DNA of 64,000 nucleotides, from the NCBI GenBank assembly GCA_000436535.1, contig FR886343.1, positions 20,201 through 84,200 on the forward strand, read 5' to 3'. The notes below the pieces were generated by a model. That model ran no database searches, was not told the DNA's origin, and was given only the letters and a program-made list of their open reading frames with translations. The translations under genes and the position numbers were made by a program. Positions 18,210 to 25,707 of this stretch are shown piece by piece. Within the stretch, counting starts at the first letter, position 1. Each line of letters begins with the position of its first letter. Origin of the DNA: Eubacterium sp. CAG:252 (lineage in GTDB: Bacteria > Bacillota > Clostridia > Lachnospirales > Lachnospiraceae).

Positions 18210-19817
18210 ATGATTGAAGGATGTATGTCGGGGTATTTTCAATTTTCTTCTAAAGAAGACGGACTGTATATAACAGTTTATCCACCTAAACAAGGGGTTA
18301 ATACAGCATCTATAGATGATGTTATGTACTATGTGGACAAAAAGAAGATTAATTGTGACAGCGTTAAGCTTATGGAAGCTGTTAAAGCAGGAGCTTCAAA
18401 GGAAACAACACTTAAAGTGTCAGATGAGGCACAGTTGGTATATGGTGAATTTGGTGACTATAGGATAAGTCAGGACTGTATGAGGCTTGAAGCGTATTTT
18501 TATCCACCATTTATAGGTGGTTCTGAGTTAGATAAGAATGAGATAATACAGGATTTAAAGCATATGGGTGTTAACTATGGTATAGATGAAAGTGTTATCG
18601 ATACATTTATAAATGAAAGACAATATGGAAAGCCTTATGTCATTGCAGTTGGCAAAGAGCCAAGAAATGGAAAGGATGGATATATTGAATATAAGTTTAA
18701 CAGGGAGCTTAAACCAAGACCAAAGATGAATGATGATGGGACAGTTGACTTCCACTCGCTTGAGAATGTTAATCATGTAAAGCAGGGAGATGTTGTTGCA
18801 GTACTTCATCCAGAGGATATGGGTGATGCAGGGACAGACATTTTTGGAAAGAATGTCAATCCTGAAAGGGTTAAGCATATTGTATTCAGATTTGGACGTA
18901 ATCTTCTTATATCAGAGGATGGAAGACAGCTTATATCGCAGGTAAATGGTCATGTAATACTTGAAAATGATAAGGTTTTTGTTTCTAATGTGCTTGAACT
19001 TGTTGATATAGATAATTCGACAGGTGATATTGAGTATAATGGTGATATTATGGTCAAGGGTAATGTACTTGCAGGATTTTCAGTTAAGGCTAAAGGTGAT
19101 GTGATTGTACAGGGGATTGTTGAAGGTGCAACTGTAACAGCAGGTGGCAACATTACGTTTAACAGAGGCGTTCAGGGAATGAACAAAGCTGTTATAAGAG
19201 CTGGAGGCAATATTGTTTCCAAGTTTATAGAAAGTGCAGAACTTGTTGAAGCTGGAGGCAATATAGAAGCTGATTCTATACTGCATTCAAGAGTTGTTGC
19301 TAAAGGGTCGATTAAAGCCAGCGGCAAAAAGGGGCTTATAATAGGCGGCGATGTCAAGGCGACAACACTTATTGAGGCAAAGACCATTGGTAATGAGATG
19401 GGAACAGCAACTATTATCGGTGTTGGTGTCAATCCGACTATGAAAAAGCGCATGGATGAACTTAAGAAGAGTCTTAGTACTAAAGGCAACAATAAGATAC
19501 AATTGACACAGCTTATGACTGCTTTAAGGAAAAAGCAGGATACGGAGGGGACTCTTGATAAAGAAAAACAGGAAATGTTATCAAAAACAATGAGAAATCT
19601 TATTATTCTTGACCAGGAACTCAACGCTGAAAAGAAAGAGTTTGAGGAGCTGAGGACAAGCATAGGTGAGGAGAAGAATGCCTGTGTAAAGGTATCCAAT
19701 TCAGCTTATGTTGGAACTAAGCTTATGTTTGGTGATTTGTGTATGTTCTTAAAAGAGAAGTACGATTATTGCCAGTTCAGAAAAGAAGGCGGAGATATTA
19801 GAAGTGTGCCATTATAA
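18210..19817 (+). CDS. FapA / DUF342 flagellar assembly protein A
   Basis: A 535-residue DUF342 protein. The N-terminal domain (about 1-230) is followed by a repetitive beta-helix region (about 240-400, runs such as GDIEYNGDIMVKGNV and VTAGGNITFNRGVQG) and a C-terminal helical, probably coiled-coil segment (about 405-510). Family members are called FapA or flagellar assembly protein A and are often found by sigD. A start at the ATG at 18225 is possible, because GAAGGA lies close ahead of it. Biochemical function is unknown. Confidence 0.88.
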   Translation: MIEGCMSGYFQFSSKEDGLYITVYPPKQGVNTASIDDVMYYVDKKKINCDSVKLMEAVKAGASKETTLKVSDEAQLVYGEFGDYRISQDCMRLEAYFYPPFIGGSELDKNEIIQDLKHMGVNYGIDESVIDTFINERQYGKPYVIAVGKEPRNGKDGYIEYKFNRELKPRPKMNDDGTVDFHSLENVNHVKQGDVVAVLHPEDMGDAGTDIFGKNVNPERVKHIVFRFGRNLLISEDGRQLISQVNGHVILENDKVFVSNVLELVDIDNSTGDIEYNGDIMVKGNVLAGFSVKAKGDVIVQGIVEGATVTAGGNITFNRGVQGMNKAVIRAGGNIVSKFIESAELVEAGGNIEADSILHSRVVAKGSIKASGKKGLIIGGDVKATTLIEAKTIGNEMGTATIIGVGVNPTMKKRMDELKKSLSTKGNNKIQLTQLMTALRKKQDTEGTLDKEKQEMLSKTMRNLIILDQELNAEKKEFEELRTSIGEEKNACVKVSNSAYVGTKLMFGDLCMFLKEKYDYCQFRKEGGDIRSVPL

Positions 19818-19835
19818 GCAGGAATGGAGAGTATT

Positions 19836-20153
19836 ATGTTAGTAAAGCCAGCAGAATTCGGAATGATTCAACAACAGAATACAGTATCTCAGATAAGGCA
19901 TGAACAAGATGCAAAGCCTATGGCAGAACAGCAGACTATGGTTGTACAGTCACAGAAAGAAGCAGAGATAAAGGCTGAACAGGTGGTTCATAAGGATGAT
20001 ACAGATAATCGTCAGAAGAAGTTTGATGCCAAGGATAAAAGTGATAATGAATATCAGTCTGGACACAAGAAGAAAAGAGAAAAGACTTCTGATGGAAAAG
20101 TGATTATAAAAGGACAGGAATATCGGAATATTGACTTTGATGTTAAGATATAA
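19836..20153 (+). CDS. Hypothetical charged protein in the sigD-rpsB interval
   Basis: A 105-residue, Gln/Lys/Asp-rich protein without hydrophobic segments. The C-terminus is basic then ordered (KVIIKGQEYRNIDFDVKI). I recognise no family. The start at 19836 follows GGAGAG by four bases; an in-frame ATG at 19824 overlaps that box. Codon use resembles its neighbours and spacing is short on both sides, so it is probably expressed with fapA. The composition suggests a largely disordered protein. Confidence 0.65.
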   Translation: MLVKPAEFGMIQQQNTVSQIRHEQDAKPMAEQQTMVVQSQKEAEIKAEQVVHKDDTDNRQKKFDAKDKSDNEYQSGHKKKREKTSDGKVIIKGQEYRNIDFDVKI

Positions 20154-20183
20154 TCAGGAATTAAGAAAGATTGCGGAGGAAAT

Positions 20184-20792
20184 ATGGGAACAGTAGAGAT
20201 TGTACTCTTGGTAATAGGAATAATATGTGTTATTGTTGGGATTATATTAGGATTGACAGACAATAATGAAAAAGAGGCTGCAGAATCTTCTGTTTCAGAT
20301 TATGATGCCGCAAGTCAGGTAAGTCAGGTGGCGCAGACTATAGACAGCATCATTGAAAAGAAGATGCAGGATATAGAAGATAAGACAGAGGCAAGACTTG
20401 ATAAGATATCCAACACCAAAATTCTTGAAATGAATGAATATGCAGACGGTGTATTAAAAGAGATAAACCGTAACCATAATGAAGTTATGTTTATGTACGA
20501 TATGCTCAATGAAAAAGATAAAGAAATTAAGACAACAGTTAAAGACGTGAATGTGACAAGAATGAATAGAGGTTATGCATATAATGATGCAAAGCAGCAG
20601 TCTGCAATGGAAGAGCCGAAAATAGTTATGCAGGATATAGAGGACTTTGTTCTTGATGAGTCACTTTCTACACATGATAAGATAAGACAGCTTTATAGTA
20701 ATGGTTACAATGATGTAGAGATTGCTAAAAGGCTTAAAATCGGTGTTGGCGAAGTAAGACTTGTGATTAATCTTAGTTCAGGTAATAATTAA
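20184..20792 (+). CDS. DUF6115-like membrane-anchored coiled-coil/HTH protein (SwrB position)
   Basis: The 202-residue protein has an N-terminal membrane helix (residues 4-23, IVLLVIGIICVIVGIILGL), a long acidic coiled-coil middle part, and a C-terminal helix-turn-helix-like segment (KIRQLYSNGYNDVEIAKRL, then a short helix). This is the DUF6115 layout. In B. subtilis the gene between sigD and rpsB is swrB, which also encodes an N-terminally anchored, coiled-coil protein that activates flagellar export. Equivalence is inferred from position and topology only. A GCGGAGG box precedes the ATG. Confidence 0.72.
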   Translation: MGTVEIVLLVIGIICVIVGIILGLTDNNEKEAAESSVSDYDAASQVSQVAQTIDSIIEKKMQDIEDKTEARLDKISNTKILEMNEYADGVLKEINRNHNEVMFMYDMLNEKDKEIKTTVKDVNVTRMNRGYAYNDAKQQSAMEEPKIVMQDIEDFVLDESLSTHDKIRQLYSNGYNDVEIAKRLKIGVGEVRLVINLSSGNN

Positions 20793-20810
20793 GCAGTAAG
20801 GATTAAAGAT

Positions 20811-21302
20811 ATGAAGTTAAAGTACTATATGTGTGGTCTTGGAAGTGGAATAATATTAGCAGTTCTTGTTCTGGCGATTGCAGGTAAGATAAGCGCTCTT
20901 GGAAATAGTGTTAATAATAATGCCAATATAAATGAAACAACGGGTTCTGTTATAGCTTATACAACTCAGGCTGATAATAAAGAAACAACAGAGGTTGAAA
21001 CACAGGCAGGCACAGAAGAGAATTCAGAGCGTTTGACAGGTGAAAGTACCGGGGTGACAATGGCAGTAACAGAAAGTGAAACACAGAGTGAAACAGGAAA
21101 AGTCCAGGTTCATATTGCTGCTGTAACAATATCTTCTGAAATAGCCAAAATGTTAGAAGAAAGAGGAGTTATAGACAGCGCACAGGGGTTTATCCAATAT
21201 ATGTATGATGAAGGTTATTCAAGAATTGTACAGGAAGGTGACTTTGAGTTTACAAAGAACGACACATATGCTAATGTAGCCAGAATATTAACCAGACAGT
21301 AA
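20811..21302 (+). CDS. Membrane protein with MltG/YceG-like LysM-type subdomain, no catalytic domain
   Basis: A 163-residue protein with one N-terminal membrane helix (about 8-26), a Thr/Glu-rich linker (about 35-95) and a C-terminal 60-residue segment (SSEIAKMLEERGVIDSA, then GDFEFTKNDTYANVARIL). That segment resembles the N-terminal LysM-like subdomain of the endolytic transglycosylase MltG. The catalytic YceG domain is absent. It probably sits outside the membrane near the cell wall. The MltG comparison is from motif memory and should be tested. It closes the motility-associated run before rpsB. Confidence 0.65.
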   Translation: MKLKYYMCGLGSGIILAVLVLAIAGKISALGNSVNNNANINETTGSVIAYTTQADNKETTEVETQAGTEENSERLTGESTGVTMAVTESETQSETGKVQVHIAAVTISSEIAKMLEERGVIDSAQGFIQYMYDEGYSRIVQEGDFEFTKNDTYANVARILTRQ

Positions 21303-21411
21303 GAATGAAACTTCAGCGCTTATAAGCTCATGGTGTGACAAGCTTAGCAGCTGGTCAGATGATGAACTCTCAGATACCGAAAGATGGTTTAAAGAGGCGT
21401 TTAGAAGCTGA
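21303..21411 (+). pseudogene. Coding-like remnant without start codon after the LysM-like gene
   Basis: In the +1 frame relative to the preceding gene, bases from about 21304 to 21411 read as an ordered, amphipathic, tryptophan-containing stretch (for example DKLSSWSDDELSDTERWFKE) ending in a double stop TGA TAA. No ATG, GTG or TTG opens this frame. It may be the eroded 3' end of a gene, or chance. Confidence 0.35.
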
Positions 21412-21458
21412 TAATAAAGCACATAATAAAAACATTGACAACTCAGTAAAAAAATGCT

Positions 21459-21486
21459 TGCAAATAATTAATACTATTGATATAAT
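21459..21486 (+). promoter_or_regulatory. Sigma-A promoter of rpsB
   Basis: TTGCAA (21459-21464), a 16-base spacer and a perfect TATAAT (21481-21486) lie about 118 bases upstream of the rpsB ATG. An upstream TTGACA at 21435 lacks a matching -10 box. Confidence 0.75.
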
Positions 21487-21492
21487 ACACTT

Positions 21493-21603
21493 CGTGTGAA
21501 AAAAACATGCAGGGTGGATTGTGTGACTGGTGCCAGTATACGCGCTGGTGGTCATGCGAGTACGAAGCCTGCAAAAGATTATTTAACCAACGGAGGTATT
21601 AAA
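21493..21603 (+). promoter_or_regulatory. Structured rpsB leader, candidate S2 autoregulatory RNA
   Basis: The roughly 110-nt leader can be closed by TGCAGG (21508-21513) pairing with CCTGCA (21568-21573). Internal complementarity such as CCAG (21533-21536) with CTGG (21545-21548) is also present. The GGAGG ribosome-binding site follows at 21592. Autoregulation of rpsB by S2 through its leader is known in other bacteria. That this leader works so is inference. Confidence 0.5.
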
Positions 21604-22332
21604 ATGAGCGTAATTTCAATGAAGCAGTTACTTGAAGCCGGTGTTCACTTCGGACATCAGACAAGAAGATGGAACCCTAAGATGGCTGAGTACATCTACA
21701 CAGAAAGAAATGGTATCCATATTATTGACTTACAGAAGTCAGTAGGAAAGGTTGACGAAGCTTATAAGGCAGTTTCTGATATCGTTGCCGATGGTGGTAC
21801 AATCCTTTTCGTAGGTACAAAGAAGCAGGCTCAGGATGCAATCGCTAACGAAGCTACAAGATGTGGTATGTATTTCGTTAACGAAAGATGGTTAGGTGGT
21901 ATGCTCACTAACTTCAAGACAATCCAGTCAAGAATTGCAAGACTTAAAGAAATCGAAACAATGCAGGAAGATGGAACATTTGATGTTCTTCCTAAGAAGG
22001 AAGTTATTAACTTAAAGAAGGAATTAGAAAAGCTTCAGAAGAACCTTGGCGGTATCAAGGAAATGAAGAGAATTCCAGATGCTATCTTTATCGTAGATCC
22101 TAAGAAGGAAAGAATCTGCGTTCAGGAAGCACATGCACTCGGAATCACATTAATCGGTATTGCTGATACTAACTGTGATCCAGATGAATTAGATTATGTT
22201 ATCCCTGGTAACGATGATGCTATCAGAGCAGTTAACTTAATCGTTTCAAAGATGGCTGACGCTGTTATCGAAGCTAATCAGGGTGAAGAAGTAGTAGCCG
22301 CTGATGCAGAAGAAGTAGCTGAGGAAGCTTAA
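21604..22332 (+). CDS. rpsB: 30S ribosomal protein S2
   Basis: S2 of 242 residues, beginning MSVISMKQLLEAGVHFGHQTRRWNPKM and containing the usual DLQKSV, FVGTKKQAQ, NERWLGGMLTNFKT and PDAIFIVDPKKE motifs. The acidic C-terminal tail is typical. The start at 21604 is set by GGAGG seven bases upstream; the frame is open further upstream but only through the structured leader. Codon use is biased as expected for a highly expressed gene. Confidence 0.98.
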   Translation: MSVISMKQLLEAGVHFGHQTRRWNPKMAEYIYTERNGIHIIDLQKSVGKVDEAYKAVSDIVADGGTILFVGTKKQAQDAIANEATRCGMYFVNERWLGGMLTNFKTIQSRIARLKEIETMQEDGTFDVLPKKEVINLKKELEKLQKNLGGIKEMKRIPDAIFIVDPKKERICVQEAHALGITLIGIADTNCDPDELDYVIPGNDDAIRAVNLIVSKMADAVIEANQGEEVVAADAEEVAEEA

Positions 22333-22359
22333 TATTTAAGGTTTGACTTAAGTTTATGT

Positions 22360-22396
22360 ATGCTTCAGCCTGTTGTTTCAGGTTGAAGCATTTTTT
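22360..22396 (+). terminator. Intrinsic terminator/attenuator between rpsB and tsf
   Basis: ATGCTTCAGCCTG (22360-22372), a six-base loop, then CAGGTTGAAGCAT (22379-22391), and six T residues. The stem has 13 pairs with one G-T. It lies inside the rpsB-tsf operon, so it likely lowers rather than abolishes tsf transcription. Confidence 0.85.
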
Positions 22397-22423
22397 AAAA
22401 ATATTATATTGGAGGATATTATA

Positions 22424-23509
22424 ATGGCAGCAATTACAGCAGCAATGGTTAAGGAACTTAGAGAGTCTACTGGCGCAGGTATGATGGAATGCAAGAAGGC
22501 TCTTACAGAAACAGACGGCGATATGGAAGCAGCTGTTGACGTTCTTAGAAAGAGCGGAGCAGCTAAGGTAGAAAAGAAGGCTGGCAGAATCGCAGCAGAA
22601 GGTATCACAAGAGTTGCATCTGAAGGCAACACAGCAGTAGTAGTAGAAGTTAACTCAGAAACAGACTTCGTTGCTAAGAACGCTGTATTTCAGGAATTCG
22701 TTCAGGATGTAGCTGATAAGGCTCTTAAGGCTTCAGTTGACAAGGCTGGAGACGGCGAAGATGTATGCGCTATTCTTGATATGAAGTCTGACCTTGAAGA
22801 AAAGACTATCGTAATCGGAGAAAAGCTTTCATTAAGAAGATTTGAAAAGCTTACAGGTGACTGTGTTGCTTCATATATTCACGGTGGCGGAAGAATTGGT
22901 GTTCTTGTTGCAGCGGAAGGTGCTACAGGAGATGCAGTTAAGGAAGCCCTTACAAACATCGCTATGCAGATAGCAGCTATGAACCCACAGTATATCAGCA
23001 GAAATGATATGTCAGCAGAAGAACTTGCTAAGTTAAGAGAAATCATCGAAGAGAGCGCCTTAAATGATCCTGCTACTCTTCCAAAGCCAATCTTAAACAA
23101 GTTAATTGACAAGGCTATCAACGATAAGGTATGGAGTGATGAAGATATTGCAACATATGAAGAGCATAAGAGCAATATGCAGTATTTATTCAACTTCCTT
23201 TCAAAGGAAGCAGCTTCTCAGTTAGCAGAACTTGCATTAGCTGACAGAGCTACAATCACAGCAGACAAGATCTTCAACGGATTAGTTGAAGGACGTGTAT
23301 CTAAGCAGCTTAAGGAAATCTGCCTTATGGATCAGGTATATGTTAAGGCTGAAGACGGAAAGCAGTCAGTAGCTAAGTATATCGCAGAAGTAGGCAAGGC
23401 AGCAGGTTCAGAATTCACTATCAAGAAGTTTGTTCGTTTTGAAGTTGGTGAAGGTCTTGAAAAGAAGAATGAAGACTTTGCAGCAGAAGTTGCAGCACAG
23501 CTTCAGTAA
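22424..23509 (+). CDS. tsf: Translation elongation factor Ts with large insertion
   Basis: EF-Ts of 361 residues, longer than the usual 280-310. The N-terminal UBA-like domain (LRESTGAGMMECKKALTETD), the NSETDFVAKN core motif and the C-terminal VRFEVGEGLEKKNEDFA are all present. The extra length is a block of about 65-70 residues between IEESALNDP and IFNGLVEGRVSKQLKE, containing LPKPILNKLIDKAI, a DEDIATYEEHK turn and NMQYLFNFLSKEAASQLAELAL. It catalyses GDP release from EF-Tu. The ATG at 22424 has GGAGG eight bases ahead. Confidence 0.97.
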   Translation: MAAITAAMVKELRESTGAGMMECKKALTETDGDMEAAVDVLRKSGAAKVEKKAGRIAAEGITRVASEGNTAVVVEVNSETDFVAKNAVFQEFVQDVADKALKASVDKAGDGEDVCAILDMKSDLEEKTIVIGEKLSLRRFEKLTGDCVASYIHGGGRIGVLVAAEGATGDAVKEALTNIAMQIAAMNPQYISRNDMSAEELAKLREIIEESALNDPATLPKPILNKLIDKAINDKVWSDEDIATYEEHKSNMQYLFNFLSKEAASQLAELALADRATITADKIFNGLVEGRVSKQLKEICLMDQVYVKAEDGKQSVAKYIAEVGKAAGSEFTIKKFVRFEVGEGLEKKNEDFAAEVAAQLQ

Positions 23510-23564
23510 TATAGATTATATACGATTTTAGATATAAGGCTGTGTATAATTAAATAAAAATATG

Positions 23565-23600
23565 AACCATATCCTGCCGAAAAGCAGGATATGGTTTTTT
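23565..23600 (+). terminator. Strong intrinsic terminator after tsf
   Basis: AACCATATCCTGC (23565-23577), loop CGAAAA, GCAGGATATGGTT (23584-23596), with a T-run to 23600. A perfect 13-bp stem. It ends the rpsB-tsf unit and separates it from the chemoreceptor gene. Confidence 0.95.
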
Positions 23601-23651
23601 GGTGGAAATATATTTGATTTAATACAATTAATATAAATTTAATGATAATAC

Positions 23652-23680
23652 TTGAAATATAAAAGTGATATTGTTATAAT
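23652..23680 (+). promoter_or_regulatory. Sigma-A promoter of the chemoreceptor gene
   Basis: TTGAAA (23652-23657), exactly 17 bases, then TATAAT (23675-23680). It lies about 205 bases upstream of the receptor ATG, which implies a long leader. I saw no clear sigma-28 site (TAAA/GCCGATAA) here. Confidence 0.75.
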
Positions 23681-23686
23681 ATTTAT

Positions 23687-23884
23687 AAGTTATATATGAG
23701 ACGTTTTAATTTTGAATAATAATCATCCGGGAATTGGATTAGTTATGTCATATTTAGAAGCAGATATGTAATATTATGAGGCGTATAATAAGACAGGCTT
23801 ATGGTATATACGAATTATAATATTGCACATATGTGATGCGCCTTATATGAAACGACAGTTGCATAAAAAGGAGAACAGAAGAGT
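23687..23884 (+). promoter_or_regulatory. About 200-nt 5' leader with hairpins before the chemoreceptor gene
   Basis: The leader contains a hairpin formed by CGTATAATAAG (23782-23792) with CTTAT (23798-23802) and TATACG (23807-23812), separated by a four-base bulge. CACATATGTG and an AGGCG (23779-23783)/CGCCT (23839-23843) complementarity surround it. It matches no riboswitch consensus I know, including c-di-GMP classes. Function unknown. Confidence 0.35.
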
Positions 23885-25582
23885 ATGAATGTAAAAGATT
23901 CGATTAGGAAAAGACTGGATAAAAGCTTTGCTATCATTGCGGCTGTGTGTAGTGCTGGTCTTATTGCCTGTGGAGTTGCTTTATTTGTAATAAGTATGCA
24001 GTACCATAGTGCACTTGAGAATTATGGATTTTCACAGGGCGATATTGGTAAGGCAATGGTAGCATTTGCAGATTCAAGGAGTGCCTTAAGAGCAGTAATT
24101 GGTTACACAGATATGAGCGAGATTGCTTCTGAGAAGAATAAGTATGAGACAAAGAAGTCTGCGTTTGAAGATTATATGTCTGATGTTGAAGCAGGAATGG
24201 TGACTAAAGCAGGAAAAGAAGCATATGCACAGGCTGAATCAGCTCTTAATGGTTATTGGACTAAGGCTGATGCTATATTACAGCAGGGAGCTACAACAGA
24301 TAATGGAGCTTCTAGTGCAGCTCAGCAGAAGGAAATAGATGAACTTGGTCCTATGTATGATAATGTATATGCGGCATTAAAGAATATTATGGATATTAAA
24401 GTCACTAAGGGTGATCAGGTACAGGCTACACTTAATACAGTCATGTATATTCTTTTAGTAGTTATAGTTGCAATAATTGCATTCAGTATATATATGTCTA
24501 CACATCTTGGAAGAAAGATAGCTGATAATATTGAAAAGCCAGTTGCAGCATTAGCAGAGAGACTTAAAAAGTTTGCAGCAGGAGATCTTGATAGTGAATT
24601 TCCTGAGAATGAAGTTGATGATGAAATTGCTTATATGAATGCTGTTGCTAAAGAGATGGCTGCCGATCTTAATCTCATTATAAGTGATATGAGCAGACTT
24701 ATGGATGAGATGGCTGGAGGTAACTTTAAGATAAAGACAGATATCGAAGACATGTATGTTGGTAAGTTTGTTAATCTTAAGGATGCAATTCGTAACATGA
24801 ACAGAAAGATGGATGCTACACTCAAGAGTGTTGATGAATCAGCTCAGCAGGTAACAGTTGGTTCAGAAAATTTAGCACAGTCAGCACAGGATCTTGCAGA
24901 AGGTGCTACAGAACAGGCCGGAGCTGTTGAAGAGCTTCAGGCTACTATAGCTACACTTACAGAGCAGATTGCCGCTGTAGCAGAGAACTTAGAGCAGACA
25001 AGTGATAAGGCTGTATCTTATGCTAAGAATGCAGATGAAAGTAAGGTAGAGATGCATACACTTATGGAAGCTATGCAGCATATCAGTGATACATCTAAGA
25101 AGATTGAGAATATTATTTCTGATATCGAAAGCATTGCAAGCCAGACAAATCTTCTTTCTCTTAATGCAGCTATTGAGGCAGCAAGAGCAGGAGAAGCAGG
25201 TAAGGGCTTCGCAGTCGTTGCTGAACAGATTAGAATGCTTGCTGACCAGAGTGCCCAGTCAGCAGTTGATACAAGAACACTTATTGAAGGTGCTCTGAAT
25301 GAAATTGAAGAAGGAAACACAGTTGCTATTAAGGCTGCTGAATCCTTGGATTCGGTTGTTCAGGGAATTAACGAAATTGCTGATACATCTAAGCAGCTGA
25401 GTGAGAACTCTAATGTTCAGATTGCGGCTATGAGAGAGGCTGAAAAGGGAATCGAACAGATTTCAGAAGTTGTACAGTCTAACTCAGCAGCTTCAGAAGA
25501 GTGTTCTGCAACAAGTGAAGAGCTTTCTGCACAGGCAGAAGCTATGAGCGAATTGATTTCACAGTTCACACTTAGAGATTAA
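23885..25582 (+). CDS. Methyl-accepting chemotaxis protein
   Basis: A 565-residue chemoreceptor: membrane helix 1 (about 14-38), a periplasmic-side helical sensor of the four-helix type (about 40-180), membrane helix 2 (about 188-208), a HAMP-like region (about 215-300) and a cytoplasmic signalling domain. The hairpin tip is recognisable in SIASQTNLLSLNAAIEAARAGEAGKGFAVVAEQIRMLADQSAQSA. It signals to CheA through CheW. An AAAAGGAG box precedes the ATG. It has its own promoter and terminators on both sides, so it is an independent insertion between tsf and pyrH. Its ligand cannot be read from the sequence. Confidence 0.96.
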   Translation: MNVKDSIRKRLDKSFAIIAAVCSAGLIACGVALFVISMQYHSALENYGFSQGDIGKAMVAFADSRSALRAVIGYTDMSEIASEKNKYETKKSAFEDYMSDVEAGMVTKAGKEAYAQAESALNGYWTKADAILQQGATTDNGASSAAQQKEIDELGPMYDNVYAALKNIMDIKVTKGDQVQATLNTVMYILLVVIVAIIAFSIYMSTHLGRKIADNIEKPVAALAERLKKFAAGDLDSEFPENEVDDEIAYMNAVAKEMAADLNLIISDMSRLMDEMAGGNFKIKTDIEDMYVGKFVNLKDAIRNMNRKMDATLKSVDESAQQVTVGSENLAQSAQDLAEGATEQAGAVEELQATIATLTEQIAAVAENLEQTSDKAVSYAKNADESKVEMHTLMEAMQHISDTSKKIENIISDIESIASQTNLLSLNAAIEAARAGEAGKGFAVVAEQIRMLADQSAQSAVDTRTLIEGALNEIEEGNTVAIKAAESLDSVVQGINEIADTSKQLSENSNVQIAAMREAEKGIEQISEVVQSNSAASEECSATSEELSAQAEAMSELISQFTLRD

Positions 25583-25598
25583 TTAATATTGAAGAATA

Positions 25599-25657
25599 AA
25601 ATGTATTGTGTTATAATTAATCAGATAATGATTGTTATAGTGCAATACATTTTTTTA
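25599..25657 (+). terminator. Intrinsic terminator after the chemoreceptor gene
   Basis: AAATGTATTG (25599-25608) pairs with CAATACATTT (25643-25652). The pairing extends inwards through TTATAA/TTATAG, giving a long imperfect stem with a central loop near 25619-25632, followed by seven T residues. Confidence 0.8.
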
Positions 25658-25707
25658 TTGATTACATAACAATCAGTACACAGATGTCGGACAAATGGAG
25701 GATAAAG

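Noticed and set aside
21435..21440. Perfect TTGACA upstream of rpsB as the -35 box
   Set aside because: No -10-like hexamer occurs 16-18 bases downstream. The TTGCAA at 21459 pairs properly with TATAAT at 21481.
23687..23884. c-di-GMP riboswitch in the chemoreceptor leader
   Set aside because: The conserved GEMM-I and class II core sequences are not present. Only generic hairpins are seen.
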